DNA from: Gammaproteobacteria bacterium
GTDB lineage: Bacteria; Pseudomonadota; Gammaproteobacteria; Steroidobacterales; Steroidobacteraceae
Length of the DNA: 64,000 bases
Direction of reading: 5' to 3'
Assembly (NCBI GenBank): GCA_947455595.1
Contig: CANGOP010000006.1
Location: 104,767 to 168,766 of the forward strand
In this document: positions 21,499 through 31,685 of the stretch, in pieces
Layout: every line of letters begins with the position of its first letter
How positions within the stretch are numbered: position 1 is the first letter of the stretch
The notes under the pieces: generated by a model
Told to the model about the DNA's origin: nothing
What the model saw: only the letters and a program-made list of their open reading frames with translations
Databases searched by the model: none
Translations under genes and position numbers: made by a program

Positions 21499-22376
21499 GT
21501 TCATCGCTGGAGTCGTGGCCGGCACCGGCCAAACTGAACCTCTTCTTGCACGTGACCGGTCGGCGCTCCGACGGTTATCACGAGCTCGAAACCCTATTTC
21601 AGCTAGTCGATATCTGCGACGAAATTAATATTAATATCAGCGAAAATGGAGAGATCATCCGAGAAGAGGGTGCGCCGGGGGTGTCGGCGGAGGCCGATCT
21701 AGTCGTCCGAGCCGCCCGTCTGCTGCAGTCGACGGCTGGTCGGCCGGATCTCGGAGCTCGACTGCGGGTGCAGAAACGCATCCCGATGGGAGCCGGGCTG
21801 GGTGGCGGCAGTTCGGACGCCGCCACCACGCTGATCGCTCTCAACTGCCTGTGGGGGCTGAATTACTCGACCGACCAGCTGGCCCATCTGGGTGGACGCT
21901 TGGGTGCCGATGTGCCCGTTTTCGTGCGCGGGAACAATGCGGTCGCCCGCGGGATTGGGGACAAATTGGAGCCGGTTACGCTTCCGAGTCACTGCTTTGC
22001 GGTGATCTATCCCGGTGTTGCGGTCTCAACGGCGGATGTTTTCCAGGCTCCTGAATTGACAAGAAATTCCCCGTCAATCACAATTCCCGGCTTTCCATTG
22101 CCGGGTGCCTCCGGCGCTTTCTTGATAGGGCACAACGATCTTGAGCCCGTCGTGACTGCGCGATATCCAGCCGTGCGCGATGCGCTCGGCTGGTTAGGAG
22201 CTCGCGGCATCGCTCGGATGACAGGTTCTGGCGCGTGCGTATTCGCGGTCTTTGAAAGCCGCGAAGAGGCGAGCGCTGCGTTGGTCGGAATGCCGAAGTC
22301 TTGGCAGGGTTATGTGGCGCAAGGGTTGTCCCAATCGCCGGTTCATGCCCGCCTCGCGAAGCAAATCGAGCCGTAA
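21495..22376 (+). CDS. ispE: 4-diphosphocytidyl-2-C-methyl-D-erythritol kinase
   Basis: A 293-residue GHMP-family kinase of the MEP isoprenoid pathway. The N-terminal WPAPAKLNLFLHVTGRR (about 7-23) and the ATP-binding glycine loop PMGAGLGGGSSDAATTL (about 96-112) are diagnostic. RMTGSGACVFAVF lies near the C-terminus (about 238-250). ATG 21495 overlaps the lolB stop (ATGA); the longer open frame in front has no IspE similarity. tRNA-Gln and prs follow. Confidence 0.96.
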   Translation: MSSSLESWPAPAKLNLFLHVTGRRSDGYHELETLFQLVDICDEININISENGEIIREEGAPGVSAEADLVVRAARLLQSTAGRPDLGARLRVQKRIPMGAGLGGGSSDAATTLIALNCLWGLNYSTDQLAHLGGRLGADVPVFVRGNNAVARGIGDKLEPVTLPSHCFAVIYPGVAVSTADVFQAPELTRNSPSITIPGFPLPGASGAFLIGHNDLEPVVTARYPAVRDALGWLGARGIARMTGSGACVFAVFESREEASAALVGMPKSWQGYVAQGLSQSPVHARLAKQIEP

Positions 22377-22415
22377 TAGAGCCTAGGGTCTCAGTGTTGG
22401 AAGATGAGGTTTCGT

Positions 22416-22490
22416 TGGGGCGTCGCCAAGCGGTAAGGCAGTGGATTTTGATTCCACCATACGAAGGTTCGAATCCTTCCGCCCCAGCCA
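22416..22490 (+). tRNA. tRNA-Gln (anticodon TTG)
   Basis: A full cloverleaf can be drawn. The acceptor TGGGGCG pairs with CGCCCCA and is followed by G and an encoded CCA. The anticodon stem GTGGA/TCCAC encloses a loop with TTG, and the T arm is AAGG-TTCGAAT-CCTT. It lies 39 bp after ispE and 24 bp before prs with no obvious promoter of its own, so it may be processed from an ispE-prs transcript. Confidence 0.95.
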
Positions 22491-22513
22491 ATTTTTCGGT
22501 GTTCTAGGCGTTT

Positions 22514-23482
22514 GTGGAGACTCAAGCCGTGTCCGATTCACAGATGGCAGTGTTCACCGGGAATGCGAATCCCGTGCTGGCTCAAGATATCGCGCGGGAA
22601 CTCAAGGTTCCGCTGGGTCGGGCTCACGTGGGTCGCTTCAGCGACGGCGAAGTGACGGTCGAGATCATGGAGAACGTTCGCGGGCGCGACGTTTTCATCG
22701 TGCAGTCCACGTGCCCGCCCGCTAATGACAACTTGATGGAGCTGCTGGTGATGGTCGATGCCTTGCGCCGTGCGAGCGCGGCGCGCATCACCGCCGTGGT
22801 CCCCTATTTTGGTTACGCGCGTCAGGATCGACGCCCACGCGCAACCCGTGTCGCCATCACGGCCAAGGTCGCAGCCAACCTGCTGACAACGGTGGGTGTT
22901 GATCGGGTGCTCACGGTGGATCTGCACGCCGATCAGATTCAAGGCTTTTTCGATATTCCCGTCGACAACGTCTATGCCTCGCCCGTGCTTTTGGGGGACG
23001 TTTGGAAGCAGCCCTTCGCAGACACGATCGTCGTCTCCCCGGATGTGGGTGGTGTCGTGCGTGCTCGCGCTCTCGCGAAGCGTTTGAATGACGTGGACAT
23101 GGCGATCATCGATAAGCGCCGTCCACGGGCCAATGAGTCGCAGGTGATGAACATCATCGGTGACGTCCGTGGCAAGACCTGCATTCTGGTGGACGATATG
23201 GTCGACACGGCCGGCACGCTGTGCCAAGCCGCGCAGGCACTCAAGGATCGCGGTGGTGAGCACGTAGTCGCTTACATTACGCATCCGGTGTTGTCGGGTG
23301 CGGCCGTTGAGCGCATTTCGAAGTCGGTTTTGGACGAGTTGGTGGTGACCGACACAATTCCGCTCAGTCCTGCGGCCTCTGCCTGCCGCAAGATCCGGCA
23401 AGTATCGGTTGCCGGATTGCTGGCTGAGACGATGCGTCGTATTCGCGACGAAGAGTCGGTCAGTTCCTTGTATATCGATTAA
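22514..23482 (+). CDS. prs: Ribose-phosphate pyrophosphokinase
   Basis: A PRPP synthetase, about 312-322 residues. Key features are [14 protein letters not shown] (about 13-26), the flexible ATP-binding loop [13 protein letters not shown] (about 98-110) and the PRPP-binding loop [18 protein letters not shown] (about 217-234). Three starts are possible: GTG 22514, GTG 22529 and ATG 22544; the last gives the usual family N-terminus. PRPP feeds nucleotide, His and Trp synthesis. The gene lies between tRNA-Gln and rplY. Confidence 0.95.
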   Translation: METQAVSDSQMAVFTGNANPVLAQDIARELKVPLGRAHVGRFSDGEVTVEIMENVRGRDVFIVQSTCPPANDNLMELLVMVDALRRASAARITAVVPYFGYARQDRRPRATRVAITAKVAANLLTTVGVDRVLTVDLHADQIQGFFDIPVDNVYASPVLLGDVWKQPFADTIVVSPDVGGVVRARALAKRLNDVDMAIIDKRRPRANESQVMNIIGDVRGKTCILVDDMVDTAGTLCQAAQALKDRGGEHVVAYITHPVLSGAAVERISKSVLDELVVTDTIPLSPAASACRKIRQVSVAGLLAETMRRIRDEESVSSLYID

Positions 23483-23573
23483 GGCTTCGCGTCTTGGCAC
23501 GGTGCCATGACGCATTTGGAACCGCTGTGGACTTGGTCGCGGGCCATAGCGGGGATTCTGTAAGGAGAAGACG

Positions 23574-24227
23574 ATGAAGACCTCTTTTGAATTGATCGCG
23601 GAGTTCCGCGAAGACCAGGGGAAGGGTGCGAGCCGCCGCCTGCGTCACGCGGGACGTGTTCCGGCGATCCTGTATGGCGGTGCTCGTGACCCCCGTGCGC
23701 TGTCGATGGAGCACAACAAGGTGTCGTTGGCGCTGGACAATGAGCGCTTCTACTCGACGATCATCACGTTGAAGGTCGGCGAAGTAACGCAGCAGGCGAT
23801 TCTGCGTGACGTGCAGCGTCACCCGTGGAAGAACCAGATCGTCCACGTTGACTTCCAGCGCGTGTTCGAAGACGAGAAGATCCGCTTGCCGGTTCCGCTT
23901 CACTTCATCGGCGAAGCTGCTTCGCCGGGCGTGAAGACCGAAGGCGGCATGATGTCGCATCTCAAGAACGAAGTCGTTGTTGAGTGCCTCCCGAAGGATC
24001 TCCCTGAGTTCCTGACGGTGGACACCTCGGCTCTGCACGTCAATCAGTCCTTGCATCTGTCGGACATCGCGTTCCCTGAGGGCGTGGTGGCTGTCGACAC
24101 CCTCACGGGTCGCAATCCGGTCGTTGTTGCCGTTCACGCGCAGCGCGCGGAAGAAGTGGCGGCACCGGCGGCGGACGCTGCGGATGCCAAGAAGGCTGAC
24201 GCGAAGAAGCCGGCAGCGAAGAAGTAA
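23574..24227 (+). CDS. rplY: 50S ribosomal protein L25, CTC form
   Basis: A 217-residue long-form L25 (general stress protein Ctc). The N-terminal 5S-rRNA-binding domain (about 1-95; GKGASRRLRHAGRVPAILYG) is followed by the TL5-type C-terminal beta domain (about 100-190) and an Ala/Lys-rich tail. A strong ribosome site AAGGAG precedes ATG 23574. prs-rplY-pth-ychF is a common gammaproteobacterial order. A perfect 14-bp-stem hairpin lies just downstream. Confidence 0.96.
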   Translation: MKTSFELIAEFREDQGKGASRRLRHAGRVPAILYGGARDPRALSMEHNKVSLALDNERFYSTIITLKVGEVTQQAILRDVQRHPWKNQIVHVDFQRVFEDEKIRLPVPLHFIGEAASPGVKTEGGMMSHLKNEVVVECLPKDLPEFLTVDTSALHVNQSLHLSDIAFPEGVVAVDTLTGRNPVVVAVHAQRAEEVAAPAADAADAKKADAKKPAAKK

Positions 24228-24248
24228 TTTTCTTTCGCTCCCGCCGAG

Positions 24249-24278
24249 TTCGTCCGCGACCCTAGGGTCGCGGACGAA
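24249..24278 (+). terminator. Perfect 14-bp hairpin after rplY
   Basis: TTCGTCCGCGACCC and its exact complement are separated by only TA, giving a 30-bp near-perfect palindrome between rplY and pth. No T-run follows, so it may act as an mRNA stabiliser, attenuator or weak terminator limiting expression of pth relative to rplY. Confidence 0.55.
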
Positions 24279-24301
24279 TGTTCGTCTCGGGTCGTGATCG
24301 C

Positions 24302-24892
24302 ATGGCTGGAACGCCCATCAGGTTGATTGTCGGTCTGGGGAATCCTGGGCCTGAGCACGCAGATACCCGGCATAACGCAGGCTTCTGGTGTGTCGATGCA
24401 CTTGCTCGGCGTGCCGGAGGCGCTCTTCGGCCGCACGCCCGTTACCAAGGGGAAGTGGGTCGTATTCAACTGGCGGGTCAGGAAGTCTGGCTGCTGAAGC
24501 CAACGACCTACATGAATCGCAGTGGTGTATCGGTGCGGGCACTGGTGGACTATCTGCGTATTCCGATGGAACAGATTCTGGTCGCGCATGACGAGTTGGA
24601 TCTGGCTTGCGGTGCGCTGCGTATCAAGCAGGGCGGTGGTGCCGGCGGCCATAACGGCTTGAAGGACATCATCGCGCACGGGGGCGAAGCCTTCTGGCGC
24701 ATGCGGATCGGCATTGGTCATCCGGGCAGCCGTGACCAGGTCGTTGATTTTGTGCTGCGCCGAGCGTCTGCGGCGGAGCAAAGGCTACTCGACGATGCCG
24801 TCGATTTGGCCGCGGCATCGATTGAGCGAATGCTGATCGACGGAGCCGAAAAGGTGATGAACGGCCTGCACCGTCGCGTGACGGAAGGCTAG
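24302..24892 (+). CDS. pth: Peptidyl-tRNA hydrolase
   Basis: A 196-residue Pth that recycles peptidyl-tRNA released from stalled ribosomes. [22 protein letters not shown] (about 8-29; catalytic His in the R-H-N-A-G motif) and the [11 protein letters not shown] segment (about 68-78) are diagnostic, as is HDELDL (about 99-104). ATG 24302 starts [11 protein letters not shown]; the frame reaches 24278 but runs into the preceding palindrome. It is followed 8 bp later by ychF. Confidence 0.95.
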   Translation: MAGTPIRLIVGLGNPGPEHADTRHNAGFWCVDALARRAGGALRPHARYQGEVGRIQLAGQEVWLLKPTTYMNRSGVSVRALVDYLRIPMEQILVAHDELDLACGALRIKQGGGAGGHNGLKDIIAHGGEAFWRMRIGIGHPGSRDQVVDFVLRRASAAEQRLLDDAVDLAAASIERMLIDGAEKVMNGLHRRVTEG

Positions 24893-24900
24893 GGGGAATT

Positions 24901-25992
24901 GTGGCGATCAAGTGTGGCATTGTTGGACTGCCGAACGTCGGCAAGTCCACTCTTTTCAACGCGCTGACGCGCGCCCAGATTCCGGCCGAGAACTACCCGT
25001 TCTGCACCATCGACCCGAACGTGGGCGTGGTCCCGGTTCCGGATCCGCGATTGGACGCGCTGGCCGCCATTGCGAAGTCCGAGCGCATTCTCCCAACCAC
25101 CGTGGAGTTTGTGGATATTGCGGGCATCGTGAAGGGCGCTGCCGCCGGTGAGGGCTTGGGGAATAAGTTCCTTGCCCATATCCGTGAAGTCGACGCGATT
25201 ACGCACGTCGTCCGCTGCTTCGAGGATGGCGATGTCATCCACGTCGCCGGCAAAGTGAGCCCGTTGGCAGATATCGAAACGATCAATACCGAATTGGCGT
25301 TGGCCGATCTGGAAACGATTGAAAAAGGCATTCAGCGCGCTGAGAAGGCCGCCAAGGCACAGGATAAGGATGCCATTCGAGCCCGTGATCTGTTCAAGCG
25401 GGTCCGGGATGCGCTCAACGAAGGCATTCCGGCGCGTGCGGTCGGTCTGGACGATCAGGAACGCCTGATCTGCCGCGAACTGCAGCTAATGACCATGAAG
25501 CCCGTCCTTTATGTCGCCAACGTCAGCGAAAGTGGTTTTGCCGACAATCCACTGTTGGCTGCTGTTGAGGAGCTCGCGAAACGCGAATCCGCGCAAGTGG
25601 TCGCCGTCTGTGCGGCCATTGAGGCCGAAATTGCTCAGCTGGAAGACGCTGACCGAAAAGATTTTTTAGCGGAACTCGGACTCGACGAGCCCGGTCTCAA
25701 CCGCGTGATTCGCGCCGGCTATGCGCTACTGGGGCTGCAGACCTACTTTACGGTCGGCCCGAAAGAGGCGCGTGCATGGACGATTCGCAAAGGTTGTACC
25801 GCGCCTCAAGCCGCCGGCGTGATTCACACGGACTTCGAACGTGGGTTCATTCGGGCGGAAGTCATTGCTTACGACGATTACATCGCCGGTAAGGGTGAAG
25901 CCGGGGCTCGCGAAGCTGGAAAAATGCGCCTTGAGGGCAAGGAATACATCGTCCGCGAGGGTGATGTGATGCATTTTAGGTTCAACGTCTGA
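24901..25992 (+). CDS. ychF: Redox-sensitive, ribosome-binding GTPase/ATPase YchF
   Basis: A 363-residue YchF (OLA1-like) P-loop protein. The G domain opens with [18 protein letters not shown] (about 5-22), switch/G3 is [12 protein letters not shown] (about 65-76), and the fourth guanine-specificity motif is altered (YVANVSE), as is typical of this ATP-preferring family. A coiled-coil insertion (about 128-165) and a TGS domain (about 278-361) follow. The start is GTG 24901 with GGGGGAA upstream. The protein associates with ribosomes; pth adjacency is widely conserved. Confidence 0.96.
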   Translation: MAIKCGIVGLPNVGKSTLFNALTRAQIPAENYPFCTIDPNVGVVPVPDPRLDALAAIAKSERILPTTVEFVDIAGIVKGAAAGEGLGNKFLAHIREVDAITHVVRCFEDGDVIHVAGKVSPLADIETINTELALADLETIEKGIQRAEKAAKAQDKDAIRARDLFKRVRDALNEGIPARAVGLDDQERLICRELQLMTMKPVLYVANVSESGFADNPLLAAVEELAKRESAQVVAVCAAIEAEIAQLEDADRKDFLAELGLDEPGLNRVIRAGYALLGLQTYFTVGPKEARAWTIRKGCTAPQAAGVIHTDFERGFIRAEVIAYDDYIAGKGEAGAREAGKMRLEGKEYIVREGDVMHFRFNV

Positions 25993-26053
25993 TCTTGGGG
26001 GCGCTATGCTCTGGACTGCACCCGATCGGTCAAGGTCGAAGCGAGGAATTTCG

Positions 26054-28057
26054 GTGAAACTATTCGGTTCGATCCGCCTATCGGTGGTGTTCCTCGGTCT
26101 CGTGCTCGCAGCCTGTGGCGGCGGTAGCAAGAGCAATACCAGTACGACCGGAACGACCGGTGTGGGCGTCGGTATTGGCGTCGTCCTGGCGTCTGCCACG
26201 GGCGCTACGACGATTCAGCAGGGTACGACTCTGCAGATCAATGCGTCGGTGACCAATGACTCCGCCAACAAGGGCGTGACGTGGTCCGTCGTTGGCGATG
26301 GCACGATCGCGAGCAGCGACACGACCAAGGCGGTCATCCAAGCGCCGAGTGGAATTATTGGCTCAACTTTCGTGACGCTGACCGCGACCTCGATCGCCGA
26401 TACCACCAAGACGTCATCGGTGACGGTTACCATTAACGGAACGCCAACGATCTTGGCGCCTGTACTCTTTCCGGCCAATGAGAGCGTTCCCTACACGGCT
26501 TATCTGACTGTCGCTGGCGGTTTGGGTCCTTTCACGTGGACGGTGACCACTGGCACCCTGCCAGCAGGTTTAAAGCTCGATGGCAGTACGACGGCCACGA
26601 CGGCCATTATCGGCACGCCAACCGCGACCGGCAGTTCGACGGTGACCGTGACTGTGACGGATGCAAACAAGGTACTGGCCACCAAGACGATCACGTTAGT
26701 CGTGAATCCCAAGACTGCCTGTTTGCTGCTCGGTCGCTACGCGTATTCCATCAGTGGCTTCAAGAACAATGCCGTCGCTGTCCGTGCGGGCTCGTTCTCG
26801 GTGGATACCAATGGCGTGGTCACCGGTGTGGTGGACGAACTCGACTCCCGGGGTGGCAAGCAGGCCGTTGTGCCCACCAACGGTGTCTGTAAGACCTACA
26901 CGCAGAACCGTGGCGTGATCTATTGGAGCGGTGGCGAGAACTTCGACTTCGTCATGCAGAGCAACCTGCAAGATGGCCACATCCAAGAAAACGACGGTAC
27001 CGGCTTTGCAGGTGCGGGCCAGTTGTTGGCACAGACGCCGGCTGCGTTCCCCCTGACAGCGCGCGTGGGTGACTATGTGTTCGCGGGTGCAGGCGATGAT
27101 GGCAAGGGCCGACGCTATGCCTTGGCCGGTCGTTACACGCTCGGCTCGAATGGTGCCCTGAGTGCCGGCATGGGCGATGACGACGCTGCGGCGCCGGTGA
27201 CGGGAGCGGTGTTGACGGGTAACTTCACGGATGCCGATGCCAACGGGCGCGGTACCGGTACGCTGGTGTTGGGTAGCCACTCCCTTTCCATCGCCTACTA
27301 CGTGATCAATGCGTCCCACGCGCTGTTCGTGAGTTCGGGAACTTCAGGAACCGATCTGCGCGTGATCGGCGAGATTCGCCCGCAGACCGGCGCGCCTAAC
27401 CTAGACGCTACGGCGTTGGCTAACCCCGCTGTACTCAGTCTGATTGGGTCGTCTCCGTCGGCCACGAAGCCTGTGACGGCAGCGTCCACGGTGGCCGTCG
27501 GCCGCCTCTCCGGCGCGGTTCCAGGCTCGGGTACGGTCAACGTCAACCTAGACGTCACGGATCGCACCACGACGCTCGTCAATTCGTCCTATACGGCCCA
27601 GCCCTATACGGTTGCTGGCAATGGTCGTGGAACGCTGACGCTAGGAACAGGTTCGGCGGTCCGTAACTTCGTGCTCTACGCCGACGGCCTAGGTGGTGCG
27701 GTGGTGCTTGAGCCGGTCAGTGTTGCCAATAACTTCGGTTTCCTCGAGCCCCAAGTGGGTGTGCCGTTTACCTCTTTCCCGTCGTCTTATTACGTGGGTG
27801 GAACGGTGTACGCGCCTGCGAGTTCGCCGATCTCCACGTTGCCGCAGCTCACCCTGTCGGCCGGTACCGTCGGCGGTAATCTTTCGGGTAGCTTTGCTGT
27901 CGATCCCGCGACCGGTCGCCTAATTGGTACTGTCAGCCGAAATCTGTTGGGCGGTACCGGATTGGTGATGTACGTCGTCTCCCCGGAGAAACTGGTCATC
28001 ATCGGCGACGGATACAATTCGATTAACTCTCAATTGGCGTGGATGTATCGCTTCTGA
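26054..28057 (+). CDS. Large secreted lipoprotein with bacterial Ig-like domains
   Basis: About 667 residues. The GTG at 26054 has a GAGGA ribosome site 8 bp upstream and opens a lipoprotein signal with lipobox L-A-A-C followed by GGGS, so the protein is probably anchored in the outer membrane. A low-complexity Thr/Ser/Gly linker leads into a BIG-type Ig domain (about residues 45-125) and a putative Ig domain (about 130-220, containing LPAGLKLDG). The remaining 440 residues contain Gly/Ala/Thr-rich beta repeats of unknown family, including two stretches built around GRYAYSISGF and GRYTLGSNG. There is no catalytic motif. Codon use resembles the neighbours. It is plausibly a surface or adhesion protein. 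Confidence 0.75.
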   Translation: MKLFGSIRLSVVFLGLVLAACGGGSKSNTSTTGTTGVGVGIGVVLASATGATTIQQGTTLQINASVTNDSANKGVTWSVVGDGTIASSDTTKAVIQAPSGIIGSTFVTLTATSIADTTKTSSVTVTINGTPTILAPVLFPANESVPYTAYLTVAGGLGPFTWTVTTGTLPAGLKLDGSTTATTAIIGTPTATGSSTVTVTVTDANKVLATKTITLVVNPKTACLLLGRYAYSISGFKNNAVAVRAGSFSVDTNGVVTGVVDELDSRGGKQAVVPTNGVCKTYTQNRGVIYWSGGENFDFVMQSNLQDGHIQENDGTGFAGAGQLLAQTPAAFPLTARVGDYVFAGAGDDGKGRRYALAGRYTLGSNGALSAGMGDDDAAAPVTGAVLTGNFTDADANGRGTGTLVLGSHSLSIAYYVINASHALFVSSGTSGTDLRVIGEIRPQTGAPNLDATALANPAVLSLIGSSPSATKPVTAASTVAVGRLSGAVPGSGTVNVNLDVTDRTTTLVNSSYTAQPYTVAGNGRGTLTLGTGSAVRNFVLYADGLGGAVVLEPVSVANNFGFLEPQVGVPFTSFPSSYYVGGTVYAPASSPISTLPQLTLSAGTVGGNLSGSFAVDPATGRLIGTVSRNLLGGTGLVMYVVSPEKLVIIGDGYNSINSQLAWMYRF

Positions 28058-28146
28058 TGACAGAATCGGGGCCTTTCCGCTTGACGGACGGGCCCTACAT
28101 CCACACAATTCGGCCCCTTCCGGAGGTGCAGACCGCACCCCCGCGT

Positions 28147-28223
28147 GGCTAGGTAGCTCAGCCGGTTAGAGCACGGGATTCATAACCCCGGGGTCGCGGG
28201 TTCGATTCCCGCCCTAGCCACCA
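28147..28223 (+). tRNA. tRNA-Met (anticodon CAT, elongator type)
   Basis: The acceptor GGCTAGG pairs with CCTAGCC, followed by A and encoded CCA. The D stem is GCTC/GAGC and the T arm GCGGG-TTCGATT-CCCGC. The paired first base excludes initiator tRNA. The anticodon stem CGGGA/CCCCG has an A-C mismatch next to the loop. CAT could also denote a lysidine-modified Ile tRNA, but the body resembles elongator Met. Confidence 0.92.
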
Positions 28224-28278
28224 TCCTTTTGGTGCTCGCAAGTCGACACGGGACACAGAGGTCCTCGGCGTGCTGTTC

Positions 28279-28300
28279 AGGCTCCCCGCTCGGGGAGCCT
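28279..28300. terminator. Hairpin between tRNA-Met and the amino-acid ABC operon
   Basis: AGGCTCCCC and its exact complement are separated by a 4-base loop. It sits between the end of tRNA-Met (+) and the end of the ABC ATPase gene (-), so it could terminate from either side. Neither side has a clear T-run. Confidence 0.6.
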
Positions 28301-28323
28301 GGCTTCCGTGTTCGTGGGCAGCC

Positions 28324-29415
28324 TTAGGTCTTTCGAACCAAAAGTCGCAAGCGGTCGCCTTTCTCGCCCTGCACAAGCTCGATCGCTTCCGTGTAGCCAC
28401 GCACCAGCACGAGGGCGAGATCATCGTCTGCCCCGCCGGCCTCTAAGACATTACCGGTCGGACCATCGCTCTCGAAGACAATCTCGATCTGTCCGGTCTT
28501 CTCGGAATAGCCGACGATGACCTCGAGTTTCCGCTCGGATAACAGCGGGCGGTACATTTGCAGAACTTCTTCAGAAACCAACAACACATTCCCGCAGGTC
28601 TTGCTGGAAATAGCGTGCTTCTCACAGAACGTCTGGATCTGACCATTCATCGCGTAGAGGTCGAAATCCGGCGATACGATCGAATAGCGGCTGGTCTTTA
28701 CTCGATTGATAAACGCTCGGGTCCGATCTTTCTGGGGGTTCCCAAAGATCTGCGCCGGAGTGCCTTCTTCATAGATCCCGCCCTGATCCATGTAGAACAC
28801 TCGGCTGGCGACGTCCCGAGCGAAGTCCATCTCGTGCGTCACGATCGCCATGGTCATGCCATCTTTCGCCAAGCGCCGAATCACGCTGAGCACTTCGCTG
28901 ACCATCGTCGGATCGAGCGCTGAGGTGGGTTCGTCGAACAGGATCACTTCCGGTTCCATAGCCAAGCAACGAGCAATCGCGACACGTTGCTTCTGTCCCC
29001 CCGACAACTCGTGGGGAAAGTGCCCGGATTTTTCGCCAAGCCCGACTAGGCGTAGCAATTCCATACCTCTGGCCGCCGCTGCCTCTTGCGTCACGCCGCG
29101 AACACGCACCGGCGCCAACGTGAGGTTCTCGAGCACCGTGAGGTGTGAAAACAGATTGAACGACTGGAACACCATGTTCATTTTCTGACGGATCTTCGGC
29201 ACATCCGTCTTCGGGTCGAGAATGTCCTGACCGTCAATCAGGATTGAACCTCCGGTTGGGCGATCTAGGAGATTCAGGCAACGCAGGAAGGTGCTCTTAC
29301 CGGTTCCCGATGGGCCGATGATGGCGACCACTTCGCCCTGCTTGATTTCGGTGGAGATGTCGCGAAGGACCGTCAAGTCCCCGTAGCGCTTTGACAGATG
29401 TTCGACCTTAATCAT
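28324..29415 (-). CDS. Polar amino-acid ABC transporter ATPase with a C-terminal extension
   Basis: 363 residues. The first about 240 are a GlnQ/HisP-type ATPase: Walker [10 protein letters not shown] (about 34-42), signature [13 protein letters not shown] (about 138-150), and Walker B with [13 protein letters not shown] directly after. The last about 120 residues are not part of a normal GlnQ. Their end ([19 protein letters not shown] followed by [10 protein letters not shown]) resembles the final helix and strand of HATPase_c/anti-sigma-like folds, a weak, eye-based match. The gene overlaps the fused binding-protein/permease gene by 4 bp, so the pair forms a complete importer. Confidence 0.88.
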   Translation of the reverse strand: MIKVEHLSKRYGDLTVLRDISTEIKQGEVVAIIGPSGTGKSTFLRCLNLLDRPTGGSILIDGQDILDPKTDVPKIRQKMNMVFQSFNLFSHLTVLENLTLAPVRVRGVTQEAAAARGMELLRLVGLGEKSGHFPHELSGGQKQRVAIARCLAMEPEVILFDEPTSALDPTMVSEVLSVIRRLAKDGMTMAIVTHEMDFARDVASRVFYMDQGGIYEEGTPAQIFGNPQKDRTRAFINRVKTSRYSIVSPDFDLYAMNGQIQTFCEKHAISSKTCGNVLLVSEEVLQMYRPLLSERKLEVIVGYSEKTGQIEIVFESDGPTGNVLEAGGADDDLALVLVRGYTEAIELVQGEKGDRLRLLVRKT

Positions 29416-31685
29416 TGGGCATCTCCCTGACGACGTCGCGCAACCGGATCTGTTCGACGTTCCAGATACTCCAGAACTTGTATCAGTAAGGCCGCAATCA
29501 GGAAGTAGAGAACGGCCACCATCACTAGCGGGAAGAAGGCGTCGAAAGTGCGACTACGGATGATGTCTCCGGCCTTCGTCAGGTCATGCACCGCGATATA
29601 ACCCACGATCGAGGTCATCTTCACCAAGGAGATGAACTCCCCTTTATAGACTGGAAGTATGCGCACCACGGTCTGCGGGAGTAACACGTGAATAAAGGTT
29701 TGGACTGTCGTCAGGCCCATCGCAATGCCGGCTTCACGCTGACCATTGTCGATACTCATCATGCCCGAGCGGAAAATCTCCGCAAAATAGGCGGCAAAGT
29801 TCATACCGAATGCAATGACGGCAACTAAGGTTGGGCTGATGTTCACAGAGCCAAAGACGACGTAGAAGATCAGCATTAACAACACCAGTACGGGTGTGCC
29901 TCGAAGGATCGAGATATAGACCTTCGCTGGCACATTGAGCCAGGCCCGGCTCGACATGCGCATGAAACAGACAACGCCGCCGAGGGCGGTACCGAAAAGC
30001 GTCGCTAAAATTGAGATCAAGATCGTGGTCTGTAGACCATCCCAGATCATCAGGTAGCGTTTTTCGAGCAGGATGTTCGATTCAAAACTGTTTTTGAGGC
30101 GTGACAGAAAAGACGGTGTCGGAGGTTCAGTCGCACTAGACGAGCCGACGGCATCGGGCGACGTATTGCCTAGTCGGGTCTTCAAGGCAAAAATTTTATT
30201 CCCGGCTTCAAAGTAGGGATCCGAAAAATTGATGGCTTTCTGGCGTTCTTCCGTAATGAAGATGTCACTGGCGATCATGTCGACCTTGCCCGTCGTCAAG
30301 GCCGCGATCAATGCGCCGAAATCCATCACGACGAACTTGGGTTTCTTGCCAATCGAGGCGGCGAAGCGGCTCATGAGTTCGACATCAGCACCCGCAAGCT
30401 GATTGTCCTGATACGCCACCCAGGGCAGCCCTAAATTGGCGGTCCCGATGATCAGTTCGCCGGTCGTCGGGATCTGCGGCATCGCGGGAAGGGTGGTGCG
30501 TTCGCCCAACAGCCAAGGTTGCATCACCTGGGTGTATTCGCCGGTCTTGCGTAAGTTAGCGAGATACTCATTGAACTGTGTGCGCAACGCCGTCTCGTCT
30601 TTACGAAACCCTGCGCCGACTCTGAAGGTGAACAGTGACTCATCGAGGGCGCCTATCGAAGGCTCGTTCTTGAGGATTTCTCGCAAAGTGTCATCGTCAT
30701 TAATGGACGCGTCCGCCTTATCGTACTTAACGGCCGCGAGCACATCGCTTGCGTTCTGGTACTGCAAGATCGTGGCGTCGGGGAAGTTTTTGGTGGCATA
30801 GGCTTCATAGGCGCTGCCGAGTAGCACCGCGATGCGGCGACCGTGCAGATCCTTTGACGACCGGATTTTCCCGTCAGATGAATCGGTGGCGGCCCCGGCT
30901 ATATGGGTCTTGCGCGCCACAAAGCGATTACCCATTTCGTAGATCGGGTCAGAAAAGTCGATCATTTTGCGGCGCTCTTCGGTGTCGTAGAGCGCGGTAA
31001 TCATGTCCACTTTGCCGGAAGCTGCGGCCGCGACCATGCCGCTCACTTCGAGCAATTGGATCTTTGGTGTCTTGCCGATATCGGCCGCAAAGCGATTGAT
31101 GATTTCGAACAATAGACCAGAGGGTTCGTTGTCTTTGATCATCGCAAATGGGAGACCAATCAGGGCAACGCCAACGGTCAGGGTGCCGTTTCGGCCGTGG
31201 GTGGCGATCTTGGGCATGGTCTCTTCGCCGCGGACCATCCAACGATCGACCATCTCGGCGTAAGTGCCGTTGCTGCGAATTTTTTTCAGGAACTGATTGA
31301 ACTGATGACGGGTTTCCGGATGGCCTTTGCCAAACCCGGAGGCGAGCGGTGAGTTAAAGACAGACTCACCGAGTACGCCAATGGTGTCGTTCTTGCTGAG
31401 TAGATCCTTGAGCGTACCTTCATCTTTTAACGTGGCGTCCGCTTTGCCGGACGTGACCGCCACGACGAGATCCGGGATGGTGTCGTATTGCAGAATGGTC
31501 GAGTCCGGAAAGTGCTTGCTCACCCACGCTTCCTGCGCCGAGCCAACGGCCACAGCGATCCGTTTGCCGTGTAGGTCGTCGGGTGAGCGCAAAAGACCGT
31601 TGGACGGGGCGCCCGAAGGCTCTGCTGACAGAGCAGAGGTGGCGAGTAAGCAAAGCGCAGCAAGTGCGCGAATGACAGGCTTCAT
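29412..31685 (-). CDS. Fused amino-acid-binding (tandem, out of register) and permease protein
   Basis: 757 residues. A signal peptide (about 1-21) is followed by SBP_bac_3-type half-domains in the order second half (about 30-155), first half (about 168-265), second half (about 275-395), first half (about 408-505). A linker and a His/Glu/Gln-type inner-membrane permease domain with several membrane segments (about 545-745; [14 protein letters not shown] coupling loop) complete it. A normal protein would begin with a first half, so the array starts and ends out of register. It is probably a polar amino-acid importer with the ATPase encoded by the overlapping downstream gene. Confidence 0.85.
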   Translation of the reverse strand: MKPVIRALAALCLLATSALSAEPSGAPSNGLLRSPDDLHGKRIAVAVGSAQEAWVSKHFPDSTILQYDTIPDLVVAVTSGKADATLKDEGTLKDLLSKNDTIGVLGESVFNSPLASGFGKGHPETRHQFNQFLKKIRSNGTYAEMVDRWMVRGEETMPKIATHGRNGTLTVGVALIGLPFAMIKDNEPSGLLFEIINRFAADIGKTPKIQLLEVSGMVAAAASGKVDMITALYDTEERRKMIDFSDPIYEMGNRFVARKTHIAGAATDSSDGKIRSSKDLHGRRIAVLLGSAYEAYATKNFPDATILQYQNASDVLAAVKYDKADASINDDDTLREILKNEPSIGALDESLFTFRVGAGFRKDETALRTQFNEYLANLRKTGEYTQVMQPWLLGERTTLPAMPQIPTTGELIIGTANLGLPWVAYQDNQLAGADVELMSRFAASIGKKPKFVVMDFGALIAALTTGKVDMIASDIFITEERQKAINFSDPYFEAGNKIFALKTRLGNTSPDAVGSSSATEPPTPSFLSRLKNSFESNILLEKRYLMIWDGLQTTILISILATLFGTALGGVVCFMRMSSRAWLNVPAKVYISILRGTPVLVLLMLIFYVVFGSVNISPTLVAVIAFGMNFAAYFAEIFRSGMMSIDNGQREAGIAMGLTTVQTFIHVLLPQTVVRILPVYKGEFISLVKMTSIVGYIAVHDLTKAGDIIRSRTFDAFFPLVMVAVLYFLIAALLIQVLEYLERRTDPVARRRQGDAQ

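Noticed and set aside
22538..23515. Long open frame (325 codons) antisense to prs
   Set aside because: It mirrors the strongly conserved PRPP synthetase frame in GC-rich DNA, has no ribosome site and encodes a His/Arg-rich sequence typical of antisense shadows.
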